Assembly: GCF_963678635.1 (NCBI RefSeq)
Contig: NC_087063.1
Coordinates: forward strand, 71,009,617 to 71,073,616
DNA from: Symsagittifera roscoffensis
Lineage: Eukaryota > Xenacoelomorpha > Acoela > Convolutidae
Length of the DNA: 64,000 nucleotides
Direction of reading: 5' to 3'
Part shown: piece by piece, positions 45,942 through 57,900 of the stretch
Layout: each line of letters opens with the position of its first letter
Numbering within the stretch: the first letter of the stretch is position 1
Translations under genes and position numbers: made by a program
The notes under the pieces: generated by a model
Databases searched by the model: none
The model's input: the letters and a program-made list of their open reading frames with translations, nothing else
Told to the model about the DNA's origin: nothing

Positions 45942-48900
45942 TTAAGTGACATTCAGCACAATGATGAGGACGATTATAAGGATCACTCCCACCACCACAC
46001 ATGCGATGATGATCTTTTTCTGAAACAAAATAATTCTTTTTCCAAACCTATATTGATTTTGAGATTTTTTTTTGCTCAGAAAACAGTATTTTTGTCTCCT
46101 GGTTATTTTCGTCCGAATCTTCAGCGGCTTGATAGTAGTTCCTTTGCTAATGCAACATATAGATGAAGATAAAGGGTGGGGGTTTTACCTTTTTGGCGGC
46201 CTTCTTGTACTTGACCGCTTTCTTAGTCTCCACTTTGGCCGCCGTAATCACTCTGCAGGACTCCTGCACATTGTTGTCAATCCGGTCGATGGTCTCTCCC
46301 TTAACAAACCGACGACATTTTTGAACACACTTCTAACGCTCACTTCTAATAGATCACAATCACTTCGTTCCAACCTACAAATCTATCGTCACAGTAGTCT
46401 CTATTTCATATACCTGTTTTTTTACTCTTTCAGTGAGAGTATAAGCGAAGAGATCGGATGCGTGATCTACTATGATGACGTAATATAATCTGATCTAATC
46501 TATAATATAATATATTATGATGCATGTTGAATATTTTGACCTGACCTGGTTTTCGACTAGTCTAGCGAGGTCCATGAACAGTTCGTGCAGCTCCTTCAGA
46601 GACCTCTCCAGCTTCAGGATCTCCCGATGTCTCATCTCCACCTCACTCAACTTCTTCTGCTGTTCCTTATCATCCACCATCACCTACCACACACAACGCA
46701 TACATGCAAAAAGACATACCACTTGCTTCGCACCACTTGCAAAAAACAATCATAGGATGAATGCATTATAACGCTCAAAAAATAGCAAACAGAACTTCGA
46801 ACGATGTTACAACTGATGAAGGAAGGGGAAAAAAACTTCGGGCATTAAAAATTGGGTGCCAGATTCTAATCGTTTTAAAAAGTACTCGGACATTTTAAGG
46901 AACAAACATGGTTTAATAGACCGCCAGAATTAAAATCGACAGCCCATAAACTAAACCTTAGCCAAAAAATGCCGTATTAACATCAGAGAGGAAAAATTGC
47001 ATGTAGCGCCCAAATAGGATATACGATTGCTAGATAAGTAGTGTGAGCAAAGTAAACTACAGAATTTGGAAACTTAACCGTCAGAGCTTAAGTCGACAAC
47101 CATGAAGCCGAAAAACCAACACAAGCAAAAAATATCGAAACTCTATAAATATAAATACAATGGTTTGAGTTCGATATATAGCATGGACCAGTCAGTGGCA
47201 ACTAGTACCCTCTTGATGAAGTTGAATTTTCATAAAAGTGATCATGTAAGCATCATAGGTACCTCAACTGATATTGTTTAAATGTCTGTTAACCCGAAAA
47301 AAAAGTATACTTCGATTTGATATCGCTTGCTAGTCGTAAGCTTATTAACAAAAAATCACAATAAACTACATAGTTTCAACAGCTGCACCTACAATCACAC
47401 ACTCATCATGTAAAGTACACATTGATATCAACAAAGAAGCCAAAGTTCGGAAATTAACTTCTCTTTTTTTTCAAGCCTGATAGAGCAAATTACATCGCCA
47501 ATAGCTATTTACAACTTGGAAACATATCCAACAGGCAATGGAAAAAGAGTAAATGAATGCAAGTAAAAAGAGAAAAGACTGACTCGTTTTTCGAAAAAAA
47601 ATCAACTTTCGAAATTCGAGAGAAAATTATATAGCCTTAACGCTCTTTGAATTTTGAAAGAAATTTGTGATTTACTTTTTTGAAAATTAACTCAATTGGA
47701 GAAAACCGGATTAATAGGAAAAAATTTATTCCGTTGGGAAATCTGAAAATTGAATTCCACTTTCAAAACTTTAAGTCGATAACGTTTTTCGCAAACTTTA
47801 CACATTCGCAATTGGAGAGCACAGTTTACAACTTTTAGCAGATGAACTAAATTAACTAAAAAAGAGAATATATACATAATTGCATTCATAAATACTTTAA
47901 TGTATGATTGCACATCTATAGTTAACAGAGTATTTAAAAAATTCCAAAGAAAAATCACCAGGAAGTATAAAAGCGTCTTGCACTTAACGCTCACTGGCAC
48001 TTAAAAAGCAAAAATCTGATTATTTAGCGTGAAAAAAAAATAAACAAAAAACTACCAAAATGAAAATACACTTAAATCATAATTACACTAAATCTGTTCT
48101 TTTTTATTATTGTTTATGAGATGGTTCGCGATACACTTCTCTTCTCTCCTCTCTTGTGCGTTGCTTACCTCCTGATTGAACACATCCGGATTCTCCGAGT
48201 GAATCATCTGTTCCAGTTCGTTGTTGTCGTGTGGCTTGCCCATCGCTTCCATCTGGCGGCGGATTCTCTCTTTGCACCCATCTCTGTACTCGTTCTATAC
48301 AAACAGGCAACTTCAGAAATTCAGTAGCAAATCATCATCCTCATTTTCTACAGCTGCAGATGTTTTGGTTTTATTTTGTGGTTTAATTGAATTCTGAACA
48401 AATGAGAATATGCGCAAAAAATAAGATGCGATCAAATATGATATGAAAATTATTAAATCTTAAAAAAAACTACTCAACAGAAGAATAAAAACGAGTCCAC
48501 GACAAAAAGGAACATCGATATAGCTTTCGAACATGCGAAGCGAACATTCATACTATATTGAAGCACATTCAATTTGTTAATATTGTTTGATAATCGACTC
48601 CAGTGATGATATCCGTTTTCCATGGCAATGAAATGTACTGATCAAATGTTCTATCACCCTCTCTAGGTGACCTATCGTAGAATTTACCCCTCGCCAAGTT
48701 TATTCCTACATAAAATATTCATTTCATGCAAATGCGCAAATATTCGTAAGCTGCATACAACTCAAAATTCATACTAGTCCACAAGCAATAATATGAATCT
48801 GATTGGTCGAACTTAGCCACAATGCAATTGGAAAAGTGTCAATCAACTCACGAAAATCGAAAAAACGACTGATCATTTTTCAAGCCTTTTCAAAATATAA

Positions 48901-51900
48901 ATGCTGCGAAATCTGATAATTCGCTGGGAAATCTTAAAAAGACCTGATTGTGAAACTATCAGCCAATCACGTTTATCTTTGCGCCATTTGCAATTTTGTT
49001 ACTGGAAAGCCTCAGTTGCTTTCCATGTATCTAATAAATTAAACTGAACTTAGAAAGAAATCAAAAATCAAACCAGCGAACAATTTTTTACACATAAAAA
49101 ACGACAAAACCAAACGACCTAAATAAGTATCTTCACTTCGTTCATTGAAACTTAAACATAGAGGACGCGCATTTTCATAAAAAGAATTTCAGGTTAACAA
49201 ATTTAGAATAGTGTAGGTGTCGCGTGCCATAAAGGCGAAAATTTAAGTTAATTGATAAGCAGCAAAGCAAAAAAATACTACATGGTTATAGAGCAAACGC
49301 TCGCTACGCTGCGCTTAAACTCGGTACGAGATGCCCAGTGCACATGACTCAGTTTTTGCATTTTAAGCGCTGCTAATTATCAGGCTATCCGAAGTCAAAA
49401 AATTCTCCGGCTATCCTTTGTTTGCCATTTATTGAAATTTTCATCTGGGCCAAACCATTCTGAATGTTTAAATAAAAAGCTCTGCTCGTGGACCGGTACG
49501 AAATTGAAGAAGCAAGCTATTGGACCGCACACCATCTTAATTCTCTCGGTAAAACAGATTGATTTCCTATTCTATTACCATTGTTTTATGCTCATGAATT
49601 TCTACACAGAGGCGGCGCTGAGCTTCGCAAACACTAGCGAGAAAACGACAAAAAAGCAGCTTCATAAATTGAAAGAAAAAAAAGAAATAAACATCGAATT
49701 AGTAAAACTTTGCTACCTATGGCTTCGAACCTGTAACCTTGAGTACTGGAGAGTCACGCCCTGCCCTCTCGGCCACGAACGCTTAACAACCGGCAAACAC
49801 TAGTCACAAATAAAGCAGCTACATATGCTAACAAATTGCCAATCTATGCAGCAAAAGTGGCACCAAATACAAACAGACACAATTTTGCAGGTAATAGTTT
49901 GGAATATAACAAACTGAAGGCACGCACAATAATTTTGCATTTAATAAACTTGAGAGCATACAGCCACATTATCTATCAACTATACATTTCAAAAAACTGC
50001 GAAATATATTGAGTCCGAAATCGAATTTTTATTGGTTGTTTGAAAAAAATAGCTCTTTTTCGGTCCATTTGAGGAAATTAAATCGCATCAACTGCGTTAA
50101 CTTGTTACTATTCGAATGTGAAAGCACATGATTAAAAAGCGCCAAAGTGCCCAAAAAGTGATTAGAAAAAAAAGAATAGTCGTAGTACAACACTAACGCT
50201 CACTGAAAATAACTAGTGTAAATATCTCCCAATAAATTTTCCCTGCACCTTGTGAAGAAACATCCTCCAGGAAATGAGAGTATCACTGGGATTTTAAAGA
50301 ATACTTCTTTGACTATGAACAGTTCTAATAAGCTATGTGACGCGAAATCAGAAGACGTGTGGTTTACTTTACGCATTAATTTAATTATTTTCGTCAAATC
50401 AAACAAATTTATCAGGTTTTTATTAGTTATTTGTTCTCTTCAAAAGAGTGTCGATTGTGATAGCTGTTGTTGTAGCTACATTGATCTGTTTTGAACTAAA
50501 GATTGAATTAGAGAGATTGGTTATGTTAGAAATATAGAGAAAATAGGGAAGTTTCGTTTTATTTCGATTTGGTTTGTTGGGTCGTTTGATCGAAAATATC
50601 ACTTCATTTCCTCCATATTCACTGGCGTTTTCACGCTGGTGTTGACACCTCCCGGTATACAACGCTTGAGACGGAATTTTATGTGTAAAACATGCCCGCT
50701 CATGAAGCCAGGTTTATTGATCGAATCCTTTGTTGACGACAGTGAGATGGTCATCTATGATGTTGGCATCAGCCGAAAAAAAACTAATTTGAAAGCATCT
50801 CTGTGTTATCTGACGGAATGGATTTTGTCTGCGCCATGCAGATGTGTGATTTCACTCTTTCTTAAGTATCATCTTGTTGCTCTAAGCGCTTTCTTCTGTT
50901 TCACTAGAAGACGCTGCAGTTTGCGCTGCTAAGGATGGTGGTCGAAACAGCAGCTGCACGAGTCATGACTCTTCTTCCAATTACCTTGAACTTCACAATG
51001 AGTGTTTCTTTGTAGCAACTTGACGTTTTGCAAGCAAGTTTTTTGCGAACACTTTCTTCATTGAAGTTTGCCGCAGTTTTTATTTTTTATACAAAATTTA
51101 TGGAAATTGATTTAGATGTCAAATAAAGCTCCAGAAACTCTTGGGCTACAAGTTGCAGGTAGTTTGATGCCATCAACCATTACATTTGCTTCAAGGAAAT
51201 ATTCATAAGTCTATGTTGAAGGGATCGATAAACGTCTTTTGAAAGAAAAATTTTTAACTTTAAGTCACTTGTTGTCCAGGCTGTCCAGATAAGGAGTCAT
51301 AACTTCAGTTAAAATTTTGATGTTGGGCCACATCTTATGAGGGTCATATCTTCTGCATAAGTATTTGCTATGATGTTACCATTGTTATGTATATGCATTT
51401 TGGACACGAAGTTAAATGGGACCGGCGATAACACCATCTTGTTACACCTTCCCGTTTTTGATTTGGTAATTCTGATTTCTATACAAGTGTGCCTTCCCCT
51501 AACGTAAGCGAGTAACCACTTTTCTGGATTTTAGATAGGTTCGATTTTCCGATATTGCTGAGTAGATGGTAAAGATCAACAATATCAAAGGCTGCAATCA
51601 TGTCTAGGGTGAATATTAGTGTTGTTTGGCACAGATTAGCATTGTCCAAACCAGCTTGTAAGTAGAATATGACGCAGTTTAGGGCAAATGTTGTCGATCT
51701 TTTTTCTGTGAAATTGTGCATGTGTTATTAAAAGTTATTAAATAAACTCAGGTAGTAAAAAAAAACGCAATACGGGGTTAGCTACCGGAGAGAGCAATGC
51801 CATTCGTCGTTAGCTCTTATTCTGTTCACGCACTTTTTCCAGTGAGGTTTTATAGGCGTATAAAGTTTCAACTTTTCAGGTATAATAGCAAGACTTACTG

Positions 51901-54900
51901 AGAGGTTTAATAGTTTGCTTGGGTAGTTGACGGATTATTTATCAATAAACTGTAAATGATCTGGGCAATGTCATCAATTCTAAGGCTTGAATTCTTACTG
52001 ACTTAATTGCATCATGGACTTTCGTTCAATTCAAGTTAGTTGATTGTATCATTGTCCCTTTCGTCTTCTTTGCTGTTGTATGCGTCTAATATGAACAGTT
52101 GGTTGAAATTATTGCATATAATTTGTTTGTTATGCTTACTGACAGAGTGCATGGTTGTGATGTGTTTTTCTGAAAACCGCCGATGGTTCTGGATAGTATG
52201 TTGTTTACTGTTGACCAGATATTAACTGTTGCCCCTCGATAGTCGACACTTCTAAGAAACGTGATCCATGTTGATCTTTAGTTATCTTCAGCTAGTTAAA
52301 AAAAATTTCCTGTAAATTCACTTATTTGGGGGGACTACGGTATATTATTGCTAGAGTCTGCTTATTTTGAGTAGTAACAGCTTTTGTCGGAAAGTTCTGC
52401 ATCGCCTCTTTCATGCAACCTTGAGGTTAGTAACTAAAGGCCACGCAGCAAATTTTTTTTCGGACAATTTTCTCGCCTTCAATGGCTGATTAAGGCAAAG
52501 CTAATTTGCGGATAGCTTCTTAACTCTCACCCCAAAAGCTTTACGAGTCTGCTTTTTTAAAGTCAAAGTAGGTTTTCTTTGTAGCATGTATTAACTTCGC
52601 AGGCAAATTATAGGGTGATAGCTGAATGATATGACCCAAGTATATTTTCACAGCTAATCAGTGGACATTGCTTAACTTGATGTATCTACTTTTGCGTGTG
52701 GGTTTGTTTTCACCGAGTACAACAAAAACAGATGCGTCATTTTTTTCTCAGGCTGAAATCCACCGACGTCAAGCTCTAGTTCGGGTGATAAAGCAACAAA
52801 TGCGTTGAAATCATCGAAAACTAGTGCTTGTTAGCAGATTTTGAAGTGAGACGGAGTAACCGATACTATAACTGAAATAAATGTAACGGGATGTAGGTGT
52901 GATATCTTGTTAGACTGGGGTGTTGTTATTTCAACTGCTTTTTGCTCTATGTGAAGGTCCTTTTCTGTAAGATGAACTGCCGGTTTACTGATTTCAATCT
53001 TGATAATGAATACAAGTCCGCCTCCTTTGCTGCAATTATTGGTCTACTTTTTCCGACGAATTGGTATCCAAAAGATAGGAAATTGTATCGCTCCATTTTC
53101 TGTGTCAGTTGTTCGCTTGTAATGGAATATATTGTCTAGTTTAGGTGTGAGACAGTTAGCGTTGAGTTGAAGAACTGAGAATTGGTTTTGGCGGTAGTTG
53201 TTGTTAATGAATGGTTAGGGGTGGTTGTTGTTTGTTGAGGCTATCAGTGGGATTTATTTTGAAGTAGTCACAAGGACCACTGATTTGCGTTTTTAAGAGT
53301 GGAGCATTTTAGGTGTATCCATCCAAAGAAATGGCTCCCGAGCAAACTTTCTTTGACATATTGGTTCAGGGCGAACTTTCTGTGACGTGTGCTACTGTTA
53401 GTTGGTCCTGGGTTTTGTTCAATTGATCTTCCGAACAGAGAGTGAGAACTAAAGCTCGAGCCAGTAACAAGAAAATGAGAAGGTAGAATGGTACTGATTG
53501 CTCGCTTAATAAAAACACATGTCTTGTTTCGTCTCTTTGTTTTCTAGTCTTCTCTCCTGTTTTCTCGTCTTCAGGTCTCTTTTAGGTTCTCGACACGAAA
53601 CGGATGTATGGTGAATAGAATTTGGGTAACTTCTGATTGGGGGATGTATGCATGGTCCAGCCGCTTAGAGGCACCCAATCTTAGAACCAGTGCAAGCTAA
53701 GTGTATTACACTCCGTAGTGCAGAGTATTTTATTTTTACCTGTATGCGATTGTACTCTGTCATGAGGTCTATGAACTTCCTGGACCAGGTGGCCTGCTGG
53801 ATCTTCCTCAGTCGGATCTCCACAGTGAGTTGATGGTTACTCGCCTCCTCCATCTTTTCCGTCTCTGTCTCCATCTCTACAACAGAAACACACAAACATT
53901 CACTTGACATATTACACACATCAGGTCCCAGTTATACAGCACATACACTACACACAGCAGACATATTAGATAAATATGTAGTAGCAGTAATAGTTTCACT
54001 CTGCTGGAACGGGTAGGACCAATGAGCACAATTTTAAAAAACTAGCGTTTGACCAATAACAAGAAAATTATCCAAACTACAACTGCTCACATATATAATG
54101 GCAACTTGCCCATTACAGCAGAAAACTCAACAGCGTATTGATCAACATTGGAGACAATTCTACTGTAATCCTCGAATTTTACTATCTCATAGTTACCGGC
54201 AGCTCAGTCAGTTTCACACCATTTATGATAAGTTGAAAGCCTGAGTAGTACTAACTTTTCAAACTGGACCTGACATTTGAGGCTTCTGTTCTGATTTCTG
54301 CATTTAGATTCTCCACCTCGTTCTTGTCCTCTGAAATCACGTGATCATAAATTGAATAATCATTTTTACAAAAACTTTTACAAAAATCATTTTTACAAGA
54401 ACGGTTTTCAAGAACCATCATCACCCATATCAGTGTCAGAGAATAATTGAATGGGTAGAAAGAACAAGCGGTGCTAACTATCGGCTGGTTTTTCCTCTGC
54501 CAGCATCCTTTGATGTACAGCTCCCAGCTTGCCCGCATTCTCCTCAATCACTCCAATGCTCGCTTTCAATCTCTCAATCTGAACAAATTACTACTATTTC
54601 AAACTCTACATTCCCATTTAAAGATACTACTAGTAGATAGACAGCCCACAACAATTCGGCCAAAAAAACAGATTCAGTCACATACAATGCATCCAGTTTT
54701 CTAATTCCCAAACTATAAAATCGAAAGAGTAATTAGTAGTTTTTAACATTGTATTGGCAAGTAGCGAACTCTTGCTCCGCTGCGCTTATATTCGGCACGA
54801 CCAATAAAAAGGTGGTTATTCAGTTTTGACGATTTAACTTTAAAATCAACAATAACTTCAACAAATGATCCAATTTGAATTTTGTCTACATTGTGTCTGC

Positions 54901-57900
54901 GTAATTTTGGCTGAAGGTCTGCGCTTCAATTTGTCTGAATTGCCTTTGGCCAAATTTTCTTAGCTCTAGGGCATCAGAAGAGCGGACTTTTTTTAAGTAC
55001 ATATGACAGATCAAACCTAATATTTGTACAGCAATTGATGCAAAGTGTACACATGTTGTGAAATGAGAGATACTTCATCTTAACTCACCTCTGCGAAGAA
55101 CTCCTTCATGAACTGTCCTTCCTCTGCCTGTCCTTCATCGCCCCCTCCTCCGTCTCCCTTCTTATTCTTGCCCTGTGCACCTAATGCACGAAAGAAAGAA
55201 CTAATTTCTCCAACCCATTATTCACACGGAGGCGAAGTTGTACTTCGCATACACAAGCAAAAATATGACGGATAACGCTACTGGAAAAAACAGAATGAGT
55301 CTACAAAATTTCTAAAGTGACGCACGCCCATTATGACGCATTAGCAGTACCAGTCAATTTGAAAAAAAAAAGATATTTACCATCTTACATGCCTCAATTT
55401 AACTTACATGCATCAACGCATTTCAACTTCTATACGAAAAAGTTCAACTACTATATTAAAAACATCCAACTCTGCCCAGGTTCGAACCCTCTTATTTTGT
55501 TGCGGGTCTCCTTCCCTATCTCTACGCTACAGATTCATGAAACCTTGAAGTTTAAGTGTTATTTATAATATAAAAGTTTAGCTGTGTTAATATCCTTGGC
55601 ATTGGCTACTTCATAGCTGGTTATTGATCAAAATGAAAACTTTCAAAATCACACAAGCTTTGCTTGTGTACAAAATGAACACTAATATTTGCGACTTAGG
55701 TTGGAAAAAAAAAGAGTTCATACTATCACACACGCTTTGCTTGTGTAAATACGATTATGTAGCATCAGATTCAGAGACTAGGAGAGGACAGACAACGGGA
55801 TCCTGGGATCCACCAAGCATCTGCCCTAATATGGTCATAAATTAAGTTGAAAGTAAACATTAAATTTTAAAAATGAATTAACAAAAATTACAATAATGTA
55901 GAAAAAAACAGACTGCACCTCCGCCAGCCCCCTTCTTGCTTTTCTTCCTGTCCTGTTTGTGCTTCCCTGCTCCATACTTGTCATACTCATCCTGGTCCCT
56001 CCTGCCCCCCTCTTCAAACTCATCGTCCGAGTGGTCATCATGGCCACCAGCCTAGAACAACATCTCATCGTAATCTGAAACTGGAGCCCTAAAGCTCAAA
56101 AAAAATAACTACACTTCCAAAACCGGTTATACTAACCCGTATAAACAGCCAAATATAAAATCATCCTAAAAATAAGGTTTTAGAGTTGATTAAAGCGAAT
56201 AAAGTTTTGTTACACTTAAAATGTTTTGAACCGACGTACTCTTCACTGCAACCTATCTTCTATTGAATAAAAAACAGACACTTTCAAAAAATAAAATTGC
56301 GGATTCTTTTAACCACCCAAGCAATTGTGTTGTTTCGGAATCAAAGTCACCTATTCACGAAAAAGCGCTTTGCATAGGCGGGTGCAAAAAAAGTTTTATT
56401 TGCTTATTCAAGCAGGCGAAATCTGATGGTTCTTTACTTTGGCTCTGTTCCACCACCCCCTCGTCACACTCACACAATCACGCACACATTTCAAAATTTC
56501 CACTTCTAAAACATGCTAATATGGCTGAATGCGTATATTTCGCTGTAAAGCATGAAGAACAAAAAAAGTTCAGAGTAGTTGATTAATTCACCATGCAAAG
56601 TTATCTTTAAGTCTGTTTTACAACATGACCTTGAGATGTTTGAGCAAAAAAAACTAGTATCGGTTCAAACATAGCCAACAGACAACTGGAAAAGAGTCAA
56701 TGAACGCAAGGAAACATAAAATAAAAAAAGACTAGCGTGTAACGCACCTCCGGTGCTTCTAATTTTTGAGAACTCATAAAAAACCTCTTATATTGAGAAC
56801 TCACATCATATTGAAAACTCACATTTTGAGAACTCACATAAAAACCGCAAAAAAACTGAAAAACCATAAAAACGTCACATCTGGAAAGTTAAAAGTCCTG
56901 AGCAGTTATATGTGGCCGCGAGATTCGCGAAACCCTCGAGTAAACTGGCAGCCTCTAACTAAAGAATTGGAAATTTCAAAAATTGAAAAAAATTAAATTT
57001 AAGTTTTCTGAAATTTTTTTGAAAGAATTGCAAAAAATGTCATATCGCAAAAACTACGAAGAATTGAGCAGTCGTTATTGGAGGCAAATTAGCAAGCTCT
57101 TAAAACATTCTGACAGTCCCCTCTCCTCATTACAAGAAGAGGGCTTCAAAATTCAAATGAAATTTGAAAAAAATATATACTAAATTTGCGTTTGCTGAAA
57201 ATTTTTGAAAAAATCACTGAAAACGTCATATTTCAAAAACTACAAAGATTTGAGTAGTCATTTTTGGAGGCAAATTCGCAATCCTTGAGAGTAATCTGAC
57301 AGCAATTACTACAGGGCTGGAAAATTCAAGTTTTTGTATATATTTTATAAGTTGAGTTTTCTGAAAAAACTTCGAAAAAATCGTCTTTTCTCTAAAAGGA
57401 TTTGGACATTCTTAATTGGATACCCAACCCCTGGAGAAACTCTGACAGCATCCCAATTTTGTGCTGCTAACTTTTAGCTCAGTGGAACAAACATTCGATT
57501 CCCTGGAAAATCGAAAACAAATTCTTACGCATTGCAATATACGATATAGCTTAGCCAAGCTTACATACGTTATGCTCTTAACTGTTGCCAAAAAACGCTT
57601 AAACATGGCAAGGTACGTGTCACGCGCATTTAAATATAGTATAGATAGATATGTCTTTACAGCTCTTTGAATTTCAAGAAAATATTATGATTGATACTCT
57701 ATAGACAAAAATAATTCAAAATGAGAAAACTGGATCAATAGGTAAAATTTTTATTGCGCTGAAAATCTGAAAACTAAACTCCACTATCGAATCTAGAATT
57801 CGATCACATTTTAGCGACCTTTGCACTTTCGTAATTAGAGAGCTTATCTTATCTCATATTTGGCAAATCAAATTGAATTAAACTCGAATAGTGCACATAA

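Larger units (their letters stand above)
48295..53739. other. Large syntaxin intron with repeats
   Basis: The intron holds SINE-like copy D (49605-49865) and a decayed LINE (about 51120-51721, perhaps extending to 53480). No exon was found between the two flanking syntaxin exons, whose phases join directly. Confidence 0.7.

Noticed and set aside
48107-48310. Arg/Glu-rich 67-aa minus-strand frame
   Set aside because: It is an alternative frame of the real syntaxin exon 48294-48169.
55470-55560. A genuine tRNA gene on the minus strand
   Set aside because: A- and B-box words are good, but I could not fold paired acceptor and anticodon stems, and similar heads occur in the SINE-like copies.
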